From NCBI RefSeq assembly GCF_003339685.1, contig NZ_QPKI01000009.1, positions 1 to 64,000 of the forward strand: 64,000 nucleotides of DNA. The letters are read 5' to 3'. Origin of the DNA: Halomonas sp. DQ26W. GTDB lineage: Bacteria; Pseudomonadota; Gammaproteobacteria; Pseudomonadales; Halomonadaceae. The first letter of the stretch is position 1. Each line of letters opens with the position of its first letter. A program made the position numbers and the translations under genes. The notes under the pieces were generated by a model. It worked only from the letters and a program-made list of their open reading frames with translations. It made no database searches and was not told the DNA's origin. Positions 1 through 8,186 of this stretch are shown piece after piece.

Positions 1-210
1 CTTCGGCCTGCTCGGTGGCTTCCTGCTCGGCGAGAGCGTCTGCTTCGGCCTGCTCGGTGGCTTCCTGCTCGGCGAGAGCGTCTGCTTCGGCCTGCTCGGT
101 GGCTTCCTGCTCGGCGAGAGCATCAGCCTCGGCCTGCTCGGTGGCTTCCTGCTCGGCGAGAGCGTCTGCTTCGGCCTGCTCGGTGGCTTCCTGCTTGGCC
201 AGGGCATCGG
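1..210. repeat. 42-bp tandem repeat, five full units, continuing past window edge
   Basis: Units start at 1, 43, 85, 127 and 169, each 42 bp; a degenerate sixth copy begins at 211. Units differ by only a few bases (for example gcgtctg versus gcatcag at the unit ends). The length is a multiple of three, so copy-number change keeps the minus-strand protein in frame. It is a coding minisatellite and not a CRISPR: there are no unique spacers. Confidence 0.9.
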
Positions 211-409
211 CTTCGGTCTGCTCATCGTCTTCCAGCTCGATTAGTAGCTCTTCCTCCATTTGATCAGCAGGTTCAGTCAGTTGACTGAGTGTGATGATCT
301 CTTCATCGGCAGCCGACGACAGGGTCGCCTGGACAAAGGCTGGGCTCATCAATGACAGCGAGGCGAAAATTACCACGGGCTTCCTTAAAAGGTGCATGCG
401 ATGTTTCAT
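1..409 (-). CDS. secreted Glu/Ala-rich repeat protein, 3' end outside window
   Basis: Reading leftwards from ATG 407-409 the frame stays open to the window edge, so only the N-terminal part (about 136 codons) is present. The start has a good ribosome site (AGGAG, 7 nt upstream). The product begins with a signal-peptide-like stretch (basic KHRMHLLRK, hydrophobic core VVIFASLSLM, then AFVQA), followed by an acidic segment and in-frame copies of the 14-residue unit TEQAEADALAEQEA. Such heptad-like Ala/Glu/Leu repeats usually form a long helix or coiled coil. Function is unknown; export to the periplasm or outside is inferred from the leader. The opposite strand also has an open frame here, but it is Ser/Ala/Cys-rich and has no start context. 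Confidence 0.75.
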   Translation of the reverse strand, partial: MKHRMHLLRKPVVIFASLSLMSPAFVQATLSSAADEEIITLSQLTEPADQMEEELLIELEDDEQTEADALAKQEATEQAEADALAEQEATEQAEADALAEQEATEQAEADALAEQEATEQAEADALAEQEATEQAE

Positions 410-784
410 ATCGGTTCTCCTGAACCAGCACTACCCGGGCATGATGACGATTATCTGGGGTCAACGGTGCCAGCGCGGTTTTATTCACGATGTTGGTGAG
501 CGACAAATTCCCAGTAGGCTAGCTAGCGCTAGCTGTGATTGGGGATGGTTCTGGCAAGAAGAGGAAGGCTACTTGCTGAGCAGCGCGTGCTCGTTGAAAG
601 TAATATGGCGAGCCGATATGGGGCGTTTCCGCCTTCTTGTCAGGTCTATTCACTGTAGATCGTGGCATCCCGGTCATCTGTTCGGTAACACACATCGGCA
701 ACCTATTTTTCGATGTGGCTTTTTCCGAGAGCCCGGTTGGCATCACTTGTAAACGCCCCGCAGCAAGACGTTGATGCACTAACG
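410..784. other. intergenic region with a perfect 14-bp palindrome
   Basis: No convincing gene lies here; open frames on both strands lack family resemblance and start context. It holds the upstream region of the minus-strand repeat-protein gene. A perfect palindrome AGCTAGCGCTAGCT lies at 521-534, a possible operator. No clear -35/-10 pair was found for either strand. Confidence 0.5.
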
Positions 785-1027
785 CTATTTCATCTCGAAG
801 CCGCGCTTGGTCAGAAACTCACGCATATGGACGCGCAGCTCGCTGTCGTCGGTGTAGTAGCCCTCCTTGAGAATCGCTTCCACCGGTAGCCGCGGCTTGA
901 CGTCAGGCTCGTGCGGCGGATAGCCGAGGCACATGCCGAACACCAGGTAGATGTGCTCCGGCAACCTGCTGTGGGCTCCATTGGCGGCTTCTATTGCGGA
1001 AAGCCTGATCTTCCCTGACCAATATCG
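785..1027 (-). pseudogene. nitroreductase C-terminal remnant
   Basis: The minus strand carries an open frame ending in TAG at 785-787. It reads the typical C-terminus of an NADPH-dependent flavin nitroreductase (NfsA/NfrA type): LPEHIYLVFGMCLGYPP, then PDVKPRLPVEAILKEGYY and a final helix ending FEMK. The FGMCLGYP and VKPRLP motifs are the conserved tail of that family. Upstream the resemblance fades by about 970 and a stop occurs at 1028-1030; no start codon precedes the conserved part. The N-terminal FMN-binding two thirds of the usual 240-250 residues are absent, so this is read as a 5'-truncated relic. Family assignment rests on motif recall. Confidence 0.7.
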
Positions 1028-1255
1028 TCACGATGGCGCGCCTGGCTTGTACAGCCCCTTCAGGGGCTGGCACTCAGGTGCAAAGGAGAGACCATGGCCG
1101 CCGTCTAGCAGCTAAGCCGGTGATCCTGGTGGTGGCAGAGATGAGAACGGCACCCTTGCAAATCGCGCACCGCTTGACCGGGGCACCAGTCGGTAGTGTG
1201 ATGAGCCCTGGCGGCGCTTTCGCCACTCTCCTGCCTTGCCAGCCAAGAGACCTCC
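1028..1255. other. intergenic region upstream of the CbiX-like gene
   Basis: Contains a perfect 7-bp stem hairpin CAGCCCC/GGGGCTG at 1052-1069 with loop TTCA and no T-tract, so it is not a classical terminator. No gene or recognisable riboswitch core was found. Confidence 0.4.
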
Positions 1256-2119
1256 ATGCAAAAAATACTGCTCGTCGACAACGGTTCCCTGCGCCCCCAG
1301 GCCACACTCAATCTGCGTCGACTTGCTCACGCCCTGGGCCAGGCCACCGGTGAAGCAATTGAAGCCACTTCGCTACTGCACTCCTACAAGATCCCCCCCG
1401 AAAAACTTGACGGCCATAAGGCCGTGACATTGGGGCCGCTCGCAGAGCGGCTAGCCGCAAAGGGTGTGACCGAGCTGCTCATTCTGCCGTTCTTCTTCGG
1501 TCCCAGTCAGGCACTGACCCACTACCTTCCCGAGCGCTTGGCCGAAGTACAGGCCAGCTACCCACAACTGGGCGTCAAGGTGGCCCTGCCGCTGGTCGAT
1601 ACTCAGGCGCCGGTGGACCTGCGCCTGGCGCAGCTGCTGGCGGAGAACGCGCGTGAAAGGATGGAAGAGCTGTCGCAACCAAAAGTCGTTCTGGTGGATC
1701 ACGGCAGTCCGATCCCGGAGGTAACGGCGGTGCGCAACTATCTCGCCGGTCAGCTCAGCGTGCTGCTGGCCGATGAGGTCAGTAGCGTCAGCTTTGCCTC
1801 CATGGAGCGCCGTGACGGCGAAGCCTACCGCTTCAACGAGCCGCTGCTGGTCGATCTTCTGGCCTCTCCCAACTTGGCCCACTGCGACGTGATCCTTTCC
1901 ATGCTGTTCCTCTCTCCCGGTCGCCACGCCGGCGAAGGGGGCGATATCGCGGGGATATGCGAACAGGCCAAAGCCAGAGCACCCGGCCTGAGCGTTACAG
2001 CCACCCGACTGGTGGGTGAGAATGACGCCATCGTGGATCTCCTCGTCACCCGACTGCGACAAGCCTTGGCTGGTAAGCCACTGCTGGCGGAGATGCCCTC
2101 TGCCAGCGCGTCTTCCTGA
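1256..2119 (+). CDS. tandem CbiX/SirB-type chelatase-like protein
   Basis: 287 residues with two copies of the CbiX/SirB (sirohydrochlorin chelatase-like) fold. The first half opens KILLVDNGSLRPQATLNL and continues LLILPFFFGPS; the second opens VVLVDHGSPIPEVTAVRNYL and later has SMLFLSPGRHAGEGGDI. In cobalt/ferro-chelatases of this family the first motif carries a metal-binding His; here the first copy has Asn (DNGS) while the second keeps His (DHGSP). The true substrate is uncertain: no cobalamin or siroheme genes are nearby, so chelatase activity is family-level inference. The ATG follows a weak purine-rich site (CCAAGAGACCTCC). Confidence 0.75.
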   Translation: MQKILLVDNGSLRPQATLNLRRLAHALGQATGEAIEATSLLHSYKIPPEKLDGHKAVTLGPLAERLAAKGVTELLILPFFFGPSQALTHYLPERLAEVQASYPQLGVKVALPLVDTQAPVDLRLAQLLAENARERMEELSQPKVVLVDHGSPIPEVTAVRNYLAGQLSVLLADEVSSVSFASMERRDGEAYRFNEPLLVDLLASPNLAHCDVILSMLFLSPGRHAGEGGDIAGICEQAKARAPGLSVTATRLVGENDAIVDLLVTRLRQALAGKPLLAEMPSASASS

Positions 2120-2301
2120 CCCCTATCGACCGAGCACGGCAGCCCAAGCACACCAGAGGCGCGACATCAGAGCAGTGCTTCTTAGAGGTTGGCTGGACAG
2201 CTCTGCCACCCAGCACGCCGAGTCACTACTGCTCGGCGATGAAAGTCAGGCGCGGCGCCGGGCAGGTGATAATGCCTGTTAAACCCAAAGATACGACAGC
2301 C

Positions 2302-2358
2302 CCCCAATCTGTGTATGCTGACGAACATACGCCAGTCCCCAATCTGGGTATGCTTACG
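2302..2358. promoter_or_regulatory. pair of 22-bp direct repeats upstream of the DUF1611 gene
   Basis: Two near-identical blocks at 2302-2323 and 2337-2358, period 35 bp, each beginning CCCCAATCTG and differing at two positions only. They lie about 100-160 bp before the start of the DUF1611/racemase pair, inside the 341-bp gap 2120-2460 that has no gene. Tandem sites with this spacing suggest an operator for an unknown regulator; this is inference. Confidence 0.45.
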
Positions 2359-2460
2359 TACGTCCACTGATCTTGGTGGAGTCCTCTCGTTGACTGTCGG
2401 CCGTCTCGGCCGGGACCTTCCTGTCGCCTCCTCTAGGTCCAGACCTGAGGTTTGCGATTC

Positions 2461-3600
2461 ATGCTTCCTGATTCCCTTAAAGCCATACTCGACGCCGCCA
2501 CTCCCCCCGATGATGCCCGTCAATCGGCTGTTGTGTACTGCGAGGGCAACTTCTCGCGCATCGATGGCAAGACAGCCAACGGCCTGGTGCGCAGCAGCGA
2601 GCGGTATCACATTCTTTCCGTCATCGACAGCACCCTAAGCGGCGAAGACGCAGGCACCACCCTAGGCGAGGCTGCGGCGGGTATTCCCATCGTGGCCGAT
2701 CTGGCGGCGGCGCTCTCAGCGACCAATGCCCTTCCCGACGTGCTCATCTTCGGACTTGCCCCGCTGTCGGGCCTGATGTCCGAGGCGGACCGCGCGGTGG
2801 TGCTGGAAGCCGTGGCCGCTGGCATCGGCGTGGTATCCGGACTGCACGAGTTCCTCGCAGACGACCCGGAGATCTCGGCGGCGGCACTCGCCAGCGGTGT
2901 AGTACTGCATGATATCCGTCGCCCTCGCCCAACCAAGCACCTGCGCATGTTCGATGGTGCGATCGACAGCGTCGACTGCGTGCGCATCGCCGTGCTGGGC
3001 ACCGATGGCGCGATCGGCAAGCGCACCACTTCGACGCTGCTCACCCAGGCACTCAACGACGCCGGGATTCATACCGTGATGGTAGGGACGGGGCAGACCG
3101 GCCTGATGCAAGGCGCCGCCTATGGAGTGGCACTAGATGCCATTCCCGCTCAGTTCGGTGTCGGCGAACTGGAGGGGGCGGTGGTCGCCGCCTATGAGGG
3201 CGAGCACCCCGCCGTCATCGTGATCGAGGGTCAAGGCGCCCTCAGCCATCCCGCCTACCTGAGTTCGACGGTAGTGCTCCGCGCCAGCCGGCCACAGGCC
3301 GTGATCATGCAGCATGCCCCGGCCCGCCGAATGCTCAGTGACTATCCGCAGGTACCGATGCCGTCACCCTTCTCTGAGATCAGGCTCATTGAGCTGTTCG
3401 GCAAGACCCGGGTCATTGGGCTTGCCATCAACCATGAGGACATGACCCAGGAAGAGGTCACGGCGGCCATCGCCCGCTATGATATCGAGCTCGGCCTTCC
3501 CGCCACCGACGCGCTGTGGCACGATCCCTCGGCACTGGTGGCGATGGTTACCACCGCATTTCCCACACTCCAGGCGCGTCAATCACTGGAAACGGCGTGA
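2461..3600 (+). CDS. DUF1611 family protein (DgcN-like)
   Basis: 379 residues. The N-terminal domain runs to about residue 165; a P-loop-like motif VLGTDGAIGKRTTSTLL starts near residue 177, followed by GTGQTGLMQG and IVIEGQGALSHPAY, all typical of DUF1611. Family members called DgcN are reported as D-glutamate N-acetyltransferases in marine bacteria; whether that applies here is inference. ATG 2461 is preferred over an upstream TTG (2452) because GAGG at 2447-2450 is well spaced from the ATG. The stop overlaps the start of the racemase gene (GTGA), so the two are translationally coupled and probably act in one D-amino-acid pathway. Confidence 0.75.
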   Translation: MLPDSLKAILDAATPPDDARQSAVVYCEGNFSRIDGKTANGLVRSSERYHILSVIDSTLSGEDAGTTLGEAAAGIPIVADLAAALSATNALPDVLIFGLAPLSGLMSEADRAVVLEAVAAGIGVVSGLHEFLADDPEISAAALASGVVLHDIRRPRPTKHLRMFDGAIDSVDCVRIAVLGTDGAIGKRTTSTLLTQALNDAGIHTVMVGTGQTGLMQGAAYGVALDAIPAQFGVGELEGAVVAAYEGEHPAVIVIEGQGALSHPAYLSSTVVLRASRPQAVIMQHAPARRMLSDYPQVPMPSPFSEIRLIELFGKTRVIGLAINHEDMTQEEVTAAIARYDIELGLPATDALWHDPSALVAMVTTAFPTLQARQSLETA

Positions 3601-4733
3601 CCTGCCCGCGCATCGAAGTCGACCTGGCAAAGATCGAGGTGAACGCCCGCGCCCTAGTCACTCTCTTGTCCGCCCGCGGCATCGACGTCACCGGGGTCAC
3701 CAAGGCGACCCTGGGCTCTCCCGAAGTGGCAAGGGCCATGCTCGCAGGGGGGGTGATGCGTCTCGGTGATTCGCGGATCGACAACCTCGAAGCAATTCGT
3801 GACGCGGGCATCCAGGCCCCGCTGACACTGCTGCGTTCGCCCACCCCCGACCAGGCGGATCGGACGGTTGCTTGCGCCAGCGTTAGTCAGGTGAGCGAGC
3901 ACGAGGTGGTAAAGGCCCTGTCGGCGGCAGCGGGCAGGCTCGGTAGCATTCACGGCCTGGTGCTGATGGTGGAGCTGGGCGACCTGCGCGAGGGCATACT
4001 GCCGGAGAATGTCCTCGACTTCGCCCGTTATATATCGCGCATCCCTCATGTCACGCTTGCCGGCCTCGGCACCAACCTGGCGTGCCGTGCCGGCGTCGTG
4101 CCGAGCGCCGACAACATGGGCGAGCTCTCTGCGCTCGCGGCCCTACTCGAAGGCGCGCTGGGCCTGCACCTGCCGATCATATCCGGCGGCAATTCGGCCA
4201 ATCTCGCCTGGGCCATCTCAGCGCCCGCTGGCCGAGTCAACGACCTGCGGCTCGGCGAGTCGATCCTGCTGGGCTGCGACCCCCTCACGCGCAAGCCCCT
4301 GAACGGCCTGCACACCGATGCCTTCTCCCTGGTGGTGCCCATCATCGAGTCGCTGGCCAAGCCGACGGCGCCTCGCGGCGCCATCGGCGAGGCCGCTTTC
4401 GGCGTGCCGACGCCAATGCACGAACGCGGCACCATCATCCAGACGATCGCCTCAATCGGGCGGCAGGACGTCGACCCGGCTGGTCTGACTCCCCCTGTCG
4501 GCGTCAGAGTGCTAGCCGCCAGCAGCGACCACTTGGTGCTGGAAACCCAGCACCGTCAGGCACCCGGCGAAGAAATCCGCTTCGGGCTCGATTACTCGGC
4601 GCTGCTGCGGGCGATGACCTCTCCCTTCGTCGTGGCCACGTTCACTGCGACGAAACGTCACGCGCCTTCTTTTTCACCCTTTCTTCCACCCTCTATTCCA
4701 TCAGTCGTGACGCCATCCCCGGCCATTCCGTGA
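3597..4733 (+). CDS. alanine/ornithine racemase family PLP enzyme
   Basis: 378 residues. The N-terminus PRIEVDLAKIEVNARAL matches the alanine racemase TIM-barrel start, and GIDVTGVTKATLG supplies the presumed PLP lysine. ISGGNSANL and LRLGESILLG match the ornithine racemase-like branch. The start is assigned to GTG 3597, which overlaps the stop of the DUF1611 gene by four bases; longer upstream frames run inside that gene. A C-terminal tail after about residue 350 is Ser/Pro/Phe-rich and atypical. Partner context suggests D-amino-acid interconversion (D-Glu, D-Orn or similar); substrate not determined. Confidence 0.75.
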   Translation: MTCPRIEVDLAKIEVNARALVTLLSARGIDVTGVTKATLGSPEVARAMLAGGVMRLGDSRIDNLEAIRDAGIQAPLTLLRSPTPDQADRTVACASVSQVSEHEVVKALSAAAGRLGSIHGLVLMVELGDLREGILPENVLDFARYISRIPHVTLAGLGTNLACRAGVVPSADNMGELSALAALLEGALGLHLPIISGGNSANLAWAISAPAGRVNDLRLGESILLGCDPLTRKPLNGLHTDAFSLVVPIIESLAKPTAPRGAIGEAAFGVPTPMHERGTIIQTIASIGRQDVDPAGLTPPVGVRVLAASSDHLVLETQHRQAPGEEIRFGLDYSALLRAMTSPFVVATFTATKRHAPSFSPFLPPSIPSVVTPSPAIP

Positions 4734-4751
4734 TCTCTGTCATCGTCTTGA

Positions 4752-6020
4752 TCACCGCTTATCTCCGTTGGCGCTTTTCTCAACTTCCGGCTTGGCCGAG
4801 CCCTGGTGTTCCAGGCGGGTGGCCTCATCGAGGCGCGGATGGTTGTCGAGAAACTCACGGTGTGGGTCCGGCAGGGCGTCCAGGGCCTGGAGGGTGTGTG
4901 TCAGCACGTGGATGGCAGCCAGTACGTCCTGGGTGTTGCCGGTCTCGGAAATGGTATGCATGTTACGGATGGGAAAGCCGATAGATGTGGCGGCGCAATC
5001 GATGGCGGCCAGCACGCCGGCCATGCCATCGGTACCGGTGTCGGCGCCGACGATGTCGCGTTGCATGGGAATGCCGTGCTTTGTGGCCGTGATTTCGATC
5101 AGGCGATTGAGCTGTTCGCTGGCGATGGCGCCCACCGACATGGTAAAGCCCTTGCCCATTTCCAGCGGCTGCATGCGCCGGTCGCCGATGCCGGGGGCGG
5201 CCGCGTAGTCGTGGTTCACGTCAACACCGATGACCACGTCCGGGCGCAGCTCCCCGGCCAGCACACGGCTGCCGAAGCGGCCAATCTCCTCGTAGCTGGC
5301 AATGGCGAACAGCAAGCGCACCTGCTCGGTACCGCCGGCCTCGGCGATCAATCGCGCCACTTCGGCGGTAACGAAGCAGCCCAGGCCGTTGTCCAGATAG
5401 GCGCCAAAGAAGGTGTCGGGACTGAAGCCGTGGCGGATGGGTCTGTCGAAGATGATCGAGTCGCCGGGACGCACGCCGAGGTTGAGCACCTGCTGCTTCT
5501 TGTTTTCGCCATGGATCTGTAGATCGAGGTAGATCTGCTCTTTCTTGATACCCTTGCTGCCGTCGCGCTGAGCCGGGTCTGAAAAGTGAATGGCGCCCAG
5601 CGCCTCAACGGTGCCGCCCTGGATGATGCGGTAGCAACCGGGGTTCTCCGGGTCCTCACTGAACAGCTTGACCTCGTGGCCGATCAACACATTGGCCAAG
5701 AAAGCGTCGGTGTTGATCCAGATCTTGCCGTCATCCCCGATGTTGCGCACCTGCATGCGAATCTTGTCGGCGTGGCCGATGATCATCACCTTGAACAGGT
5801 CGTCCCGGCCGGGGTGGGTATCCAACACCACGCCGGCATGCCCTTTGTACTGGTGCAGCTGCCAGTCGCCGGGGGCAAAGGTATCGAAATAGGGCTTGAG
5901 CACGCCGTAGGTCATGGCACCCTCCAGCCCGACGGGACTGGGAGCATCCAGAATCTGCTGCATTAGATTGAACTGCTGTTCCGGCATGGGCCGGTCCCAG
6001 GGCTTGGTCGTCTCGCTCAT
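4752..6020 (-). CDS. M42 family metallo-aminopeptidase
   Basis: 422 residues. The M42 two-metal site is visible in order: GHADKI (His), AYLDNGLG (bridging Asp), ASYEEIGRFGS (catalytic Glu-Glu pair), GVDVNHDY (Asp) and RNMHTISETG (His). Such enzymes are usually cytoplasmic aminopeptidases forming large tetrahedral oligomers. The start at ATG 6018-6020 has AGAGG six bases upstream; a longer frame to 6107 has no such site. The C-terminal tail (EHQGSAKPEVEKSANGDKR) is charged and probably disordered. It converges on the racemase gene with an 18-bp gap. Confidence 0.85.
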   Translation of the reverse strand: MSETTKPWDRPMPEQQFNLMQQILDAPSPVGLEGAMTYGVLKPYFDTFAPGDWQLHQYKGHAGVVLDTHPGRDDLFKVMIIGHADKIRMQVRNIGDDGKIWINTDAFLANVLIGHEVKLFSEDPENPGCYRIIQGGTVEALGAIHFSDPAQRDGSKGIKKEQIYLDLQIHGENKKQQVLNLGVRPGDSIIFDRPIRHGFSPDTFFGAYLDNGLGCFVTAEVARLIAEAGGTEQVRLLFAIASYEEIGRFGSRVLAGELRPDVVIGVDVNHDYAAAPGIGDRRMQPLEMGKGFTMSVGAIASEQLNRLIEITATKHGIPMQRDIVGADTGTDGMAGVLAAIDCAATSIGFPIRNMHTISETGNTQDVLAAIHVLTHTLQALDALPDPHREFLDNHPRLDEATRLEHQGSAKPEVEKSANGDKR

Positions 6021-6092
6021 TGTTTCCTCTTTGCTACGTTCGGGATGGATATTATCCGTAGTCTGACAGATTCCATGAAAGCCGACCTGACG

Positions 6093-6125
6093 GAAAAAAG
6101 AAGGCAAGGCCTATGGCCTTGCCTT
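6093..6125 (-). terminator. intrinsic terminator of the PRC-barrel gene
   Basis: Perfect 11-bp stem AAGGCAAGGCC/GGCCTTGCCTT with loop TAT at 6101-6125; on the minus strand it is followed by CTTTTTT (6100-6093). It lies 41 bp downstream of the PRC-barrel stop and separates that gene from the M42 gene. Confidence 0.9.
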
Positions 6126-6166
6126 CGTTATGCTGATGGATCGGGGTCTCGAGTCTGGGAAAGCTC

Positions 6167-6826
6167 TTACATGCCCCAGGCTTCCGAAAGGGTCATATCG
6201 CCATCCACTTCGCTGTAGCGATCCTCATCGTACTCGTTGGTGTCTTCCAGCTCTTTCTCACCATAGGTCCGCTGGAATACCAGTTGATCGTCCTCCAAAT
6301 CCATTTCCGCCAGCGGCAGGGCGATGTCTGTTCCACCCATGCCCCAGAAACCTCCAACGGTTACGACCGCATGAAGATCGCCGGTGTCGTTATGCTTGAC
6401 CACGTCCTGGATATCGCCAATTTTCTTATCTTCCATATTGACGACGGTCATGCCTTCCAGTTCGCTGACCTGCATGAATCGCAGTGACTCATCCAGAGGG
6501 GCCTCGCCCAGGCGCCCTTCATCGAACGCGTCGTCAGCATCGGTCGCAGGCATTTCACCCGCCTCATCGGTTTTCAGGCTCTCGGCGTCCATGTCTTCAT
6601 AATCTTCGACATCGTCACCTTCAGCATCCAGCTCTTCCCGATCATCATCGAGGGTATCCTGGGGCTCCTCCGTCACCTGGTTGGGCTGCTCTTCGCTCAT
6701 TGCTGCATCGCCGTTGAGCTCGGTAGCGTCCTCGGCGTCCTGGGCCAGAGCACCACCTGCAAGGCCGGCGGAAATTGCGCCGATGGCAATCGCCAGTATT
6801 GTTCTCTTCATTTCGTTCCTTCTCAT
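6167..6826 (-). CDS. secreted acidic PRC-barrel domain protein
   Basis: 219 residues. A signal peptide (KRTILAIAIGAISAGLAGG, cleavage near ALAQD) is followed by a very acidic low-complexity stretch (residues about 30-105, rich in D/E), then a PRC-barrel-like domain (SLRFMQVSELEGMTVVN, KIGDIQDVVKHNDTGDLHAV, DIALPLAEMDL) and an acidic tail. PRC-barrel proteins bind partners or RNA; the role of periplasmic ones is poorly known. The upstream ATG (6826) is chosen because AGGAGG lies 7 nt before it; MKRT at 6811 is an alternative. The strong acidity fits a halophile or halotolerant host. Confidence 0.75.
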   Translation of the reverse strand: MRRNEMKRTILAIAIGAISAGLAGGALAQDAEDATELNGDAAMSEEQPNQVTEEPQDTLDDDREELDAEGDDVEDYEDMDAESLKTDEAGEMPATDADDAFDEGRLGEAPLDESLRFMQVSELEGMTVVNMEDKKIGDIQDVVKHNDTGDLHAVVTVGGFWGMGGTDIALPLAEMDLEDDQLVFQRTYGEKELEDTNEYDEDRYSEVDGDMTLSEAWGM

Positions 6827-6975
6827 GGCACTCCCTCCTAGAGTTAAGAATTACCTTATCAACATAGGTCGCCAACCATGTCCGATACAGAAGAAGTGCG
6901 CAGCAAAACGTCAGCAAAAGAAATCGCTCCGTCACGAATCTTAAAGTTTTATTCGATCGCTGGTTATTCGTAGTG

Positions 6976-7137
6976 TCATAGCCCGAGGTAGGCTCCGAAT
7001 GATGCGAAGCTGCCGGTGATCCATGACATCACCACCGATACCCAGAACTCTCCGACCTTCACTGGAAGCGCGAGTGCGACCATGGATCCGCTGGACAGCG
7101 ACAGAAAGAGCCACTTGTCGCCATGGCAAAGTCTCAC
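6976..7137 (-). CDS. possible small membrane protein
   Basis: A 53-codon frame from GTG 7137 to TGA at 6976-6978. The second half is strongly hydrophobic (SMVALALPVKVGEFWVSVVM then SWITGSFASFGAYLGL), enough for one or two membrane segments. It sits 5 bp after the stop of the proline-racemase-like gene on the same strand. The start is uncertain: no strong ribosome site, and an internal ATG (7083) is possible. No family recognised. Confidence 0.35.
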   Translation of the reverse strand: MRLCHGDKWLFLSLSSGSMVALALPVKVGEFWVSVVMSWITGSFASFGAYLGL

Positions 7138-7142
7138 CGCGC

Positions 7143-8186
7143 TCAGCCGTGCCGACTGCCGAGAATATGGTGCAGGCTGCCGCACTCCACCATGGGGTCA
7201 TCGCAGTTGATCACGATCTCCGAACGGGCCAGGACGTGGCTCTTGCCGGTGATAGTGTTCTCTACCACCTGGTGCTTACCGCCGGCCTCGCGGGCCTCGA
7301 TGAACTGTCCGATGAAGCCCGTTTCCCGCAAAGAGACGGTTTCCAGCCGGTCGCCGGGCTTGATGGTGCCTTCGTGGTGCATCAGCGCCAGCCGGGCCGA
7401 GGTACCGGTGCCGGTGGTGCTGCGACAGATCACCCCGGGGTGCACGTAGGTGGCCGAGCGCGAACGGTAGAAGTCATCTGTCACCTGATCGACCGGCCCC
7501 ATGAAATGCAAGAAGGGCAGCGGTCCCACATCGCCCAGCGTGTAATGGGAGAAACCACTGCGAGCCTGGATCGCCTCGACGATGCGATGGGCACATTCGG
7601 CCAGCGCCCGTTCCTCCTCGCGCTTGAGCGAGAAGCCCAGTTCGGCGGCATCCACCAGGGCATAAAAGCCGCCGCTATAGGCAATGCTGTAGGTCACGTC
7701 ACCGATGGAGGGCACATAAATGGTGGCGCGGTGGGTGTCGATGTAGCTGGGCAGCCCGCCACAGGTGATGGCTTCCACCACGCCCTTCTCCACGTGCGCC
7801 ACAATCTGCACCAGCCCCGCTGGCGACTCCAGCATGAAACGCTGGCGTCCTTCCTGCTTGGGGATCAGGCCGCTCTCCAGCAGTGCCGTGGCCGTGCAGA
7901 TCGTATTGGAGCCGGAGTAGATGGGGTAGCCCATCACCTCCATGATGATGTAGCCCATGCTGGCCTTGGGGTCGGTGGCCGGAACGATGAGGTCCACCGA
8001 CATTTCGGGAATGCCGTAGGGTTCGTCCAGCAGCAGCCGGCGCAGGCCATCGGCGTCGTTTTCCAGATACTCCATCTGCTGTCGCACCGTGTCGCCGGGC
8101 AGCGGATCGATGCCACCGATCACGATCCGGCTGACGTCGCCGCCGGCATGGGTATCGATCAGGCGCAGCGTCAGTTCGTGGCTCAT
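7143..8186 (-). CDS. proline racemase family protein with Ser/Thr active site
   Basis: 347 residues of the proline racemase/4-hydroxyproline epimerase/3-hydroxyproline dehydratase family. The first catalytic block, normally MCGHNTI, reads YSGSNTICTATALLESG (Cys to Ser, His to Ser). The second, normally DRSPCGTGTSA, reads CRSTTGTGTSARLALMH (Cys to Thr). Classical racemases and epimerases use two Cys; a Cys/Thr pair marks trans-3-hydroxy-L-proline dehydratases. With both Cys replaced, simple racemase chemistry is unlikely; a dehydratase or other eliminase role is possible. The ATG overlaps the stop of the upstream oxidoreductase (ATGA), so the two are coupled and likely in one pathway. Confidence 0.8.
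   Translation of the reverse strand: MSHELTLRLIDTHAGGDVSRIVIGGIDPLPGDTVRQQMEYLENDADGLRRLLLDEPYGIPEMSVDLIVPATDPKASMGYIIMEVMGYPIYSGSNTICTATALLESGLIPKQEGRQRFMLESPAGLVQIVAHVEKGVVEAITCGGLPSYIDTHRATIYVPSIGDVTYSIAYSGGFYALVDAAELGFSLKREEERALAECAHRIVEAIQARSGFSHYTLGDVGPLPFLHFMGPVDQVTDDFYRSRSATYVHPGVICRSTTGTGTSARLALMHHEGTIKPGDRLETVSLRETGFIGQFIEAREAGGKHQVVENTITGKSHVLARSEIVINCDDPMVECGSLHHILGSRHG

Noticed and set aside
1-210. 42-bp tandem repeats as a CRISPR array
   Set aside because: Units are contiguous, without unique spacers, and translate in frame as a protein repeat on the minus strand.
15-263. Plus-strand Ser/Ala/Cys-rich frame across the repeats
   Set aside because: Mirror of the minus-strand repeat gene; no ribosome site, biased composition without family match.
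1028-1255. Cobalamin riboswitch upstream of the CbiX-like gene
   Set aside because: GCCACTC and a CCTGCC run are present, but the B12 box and the core arrangement are not.
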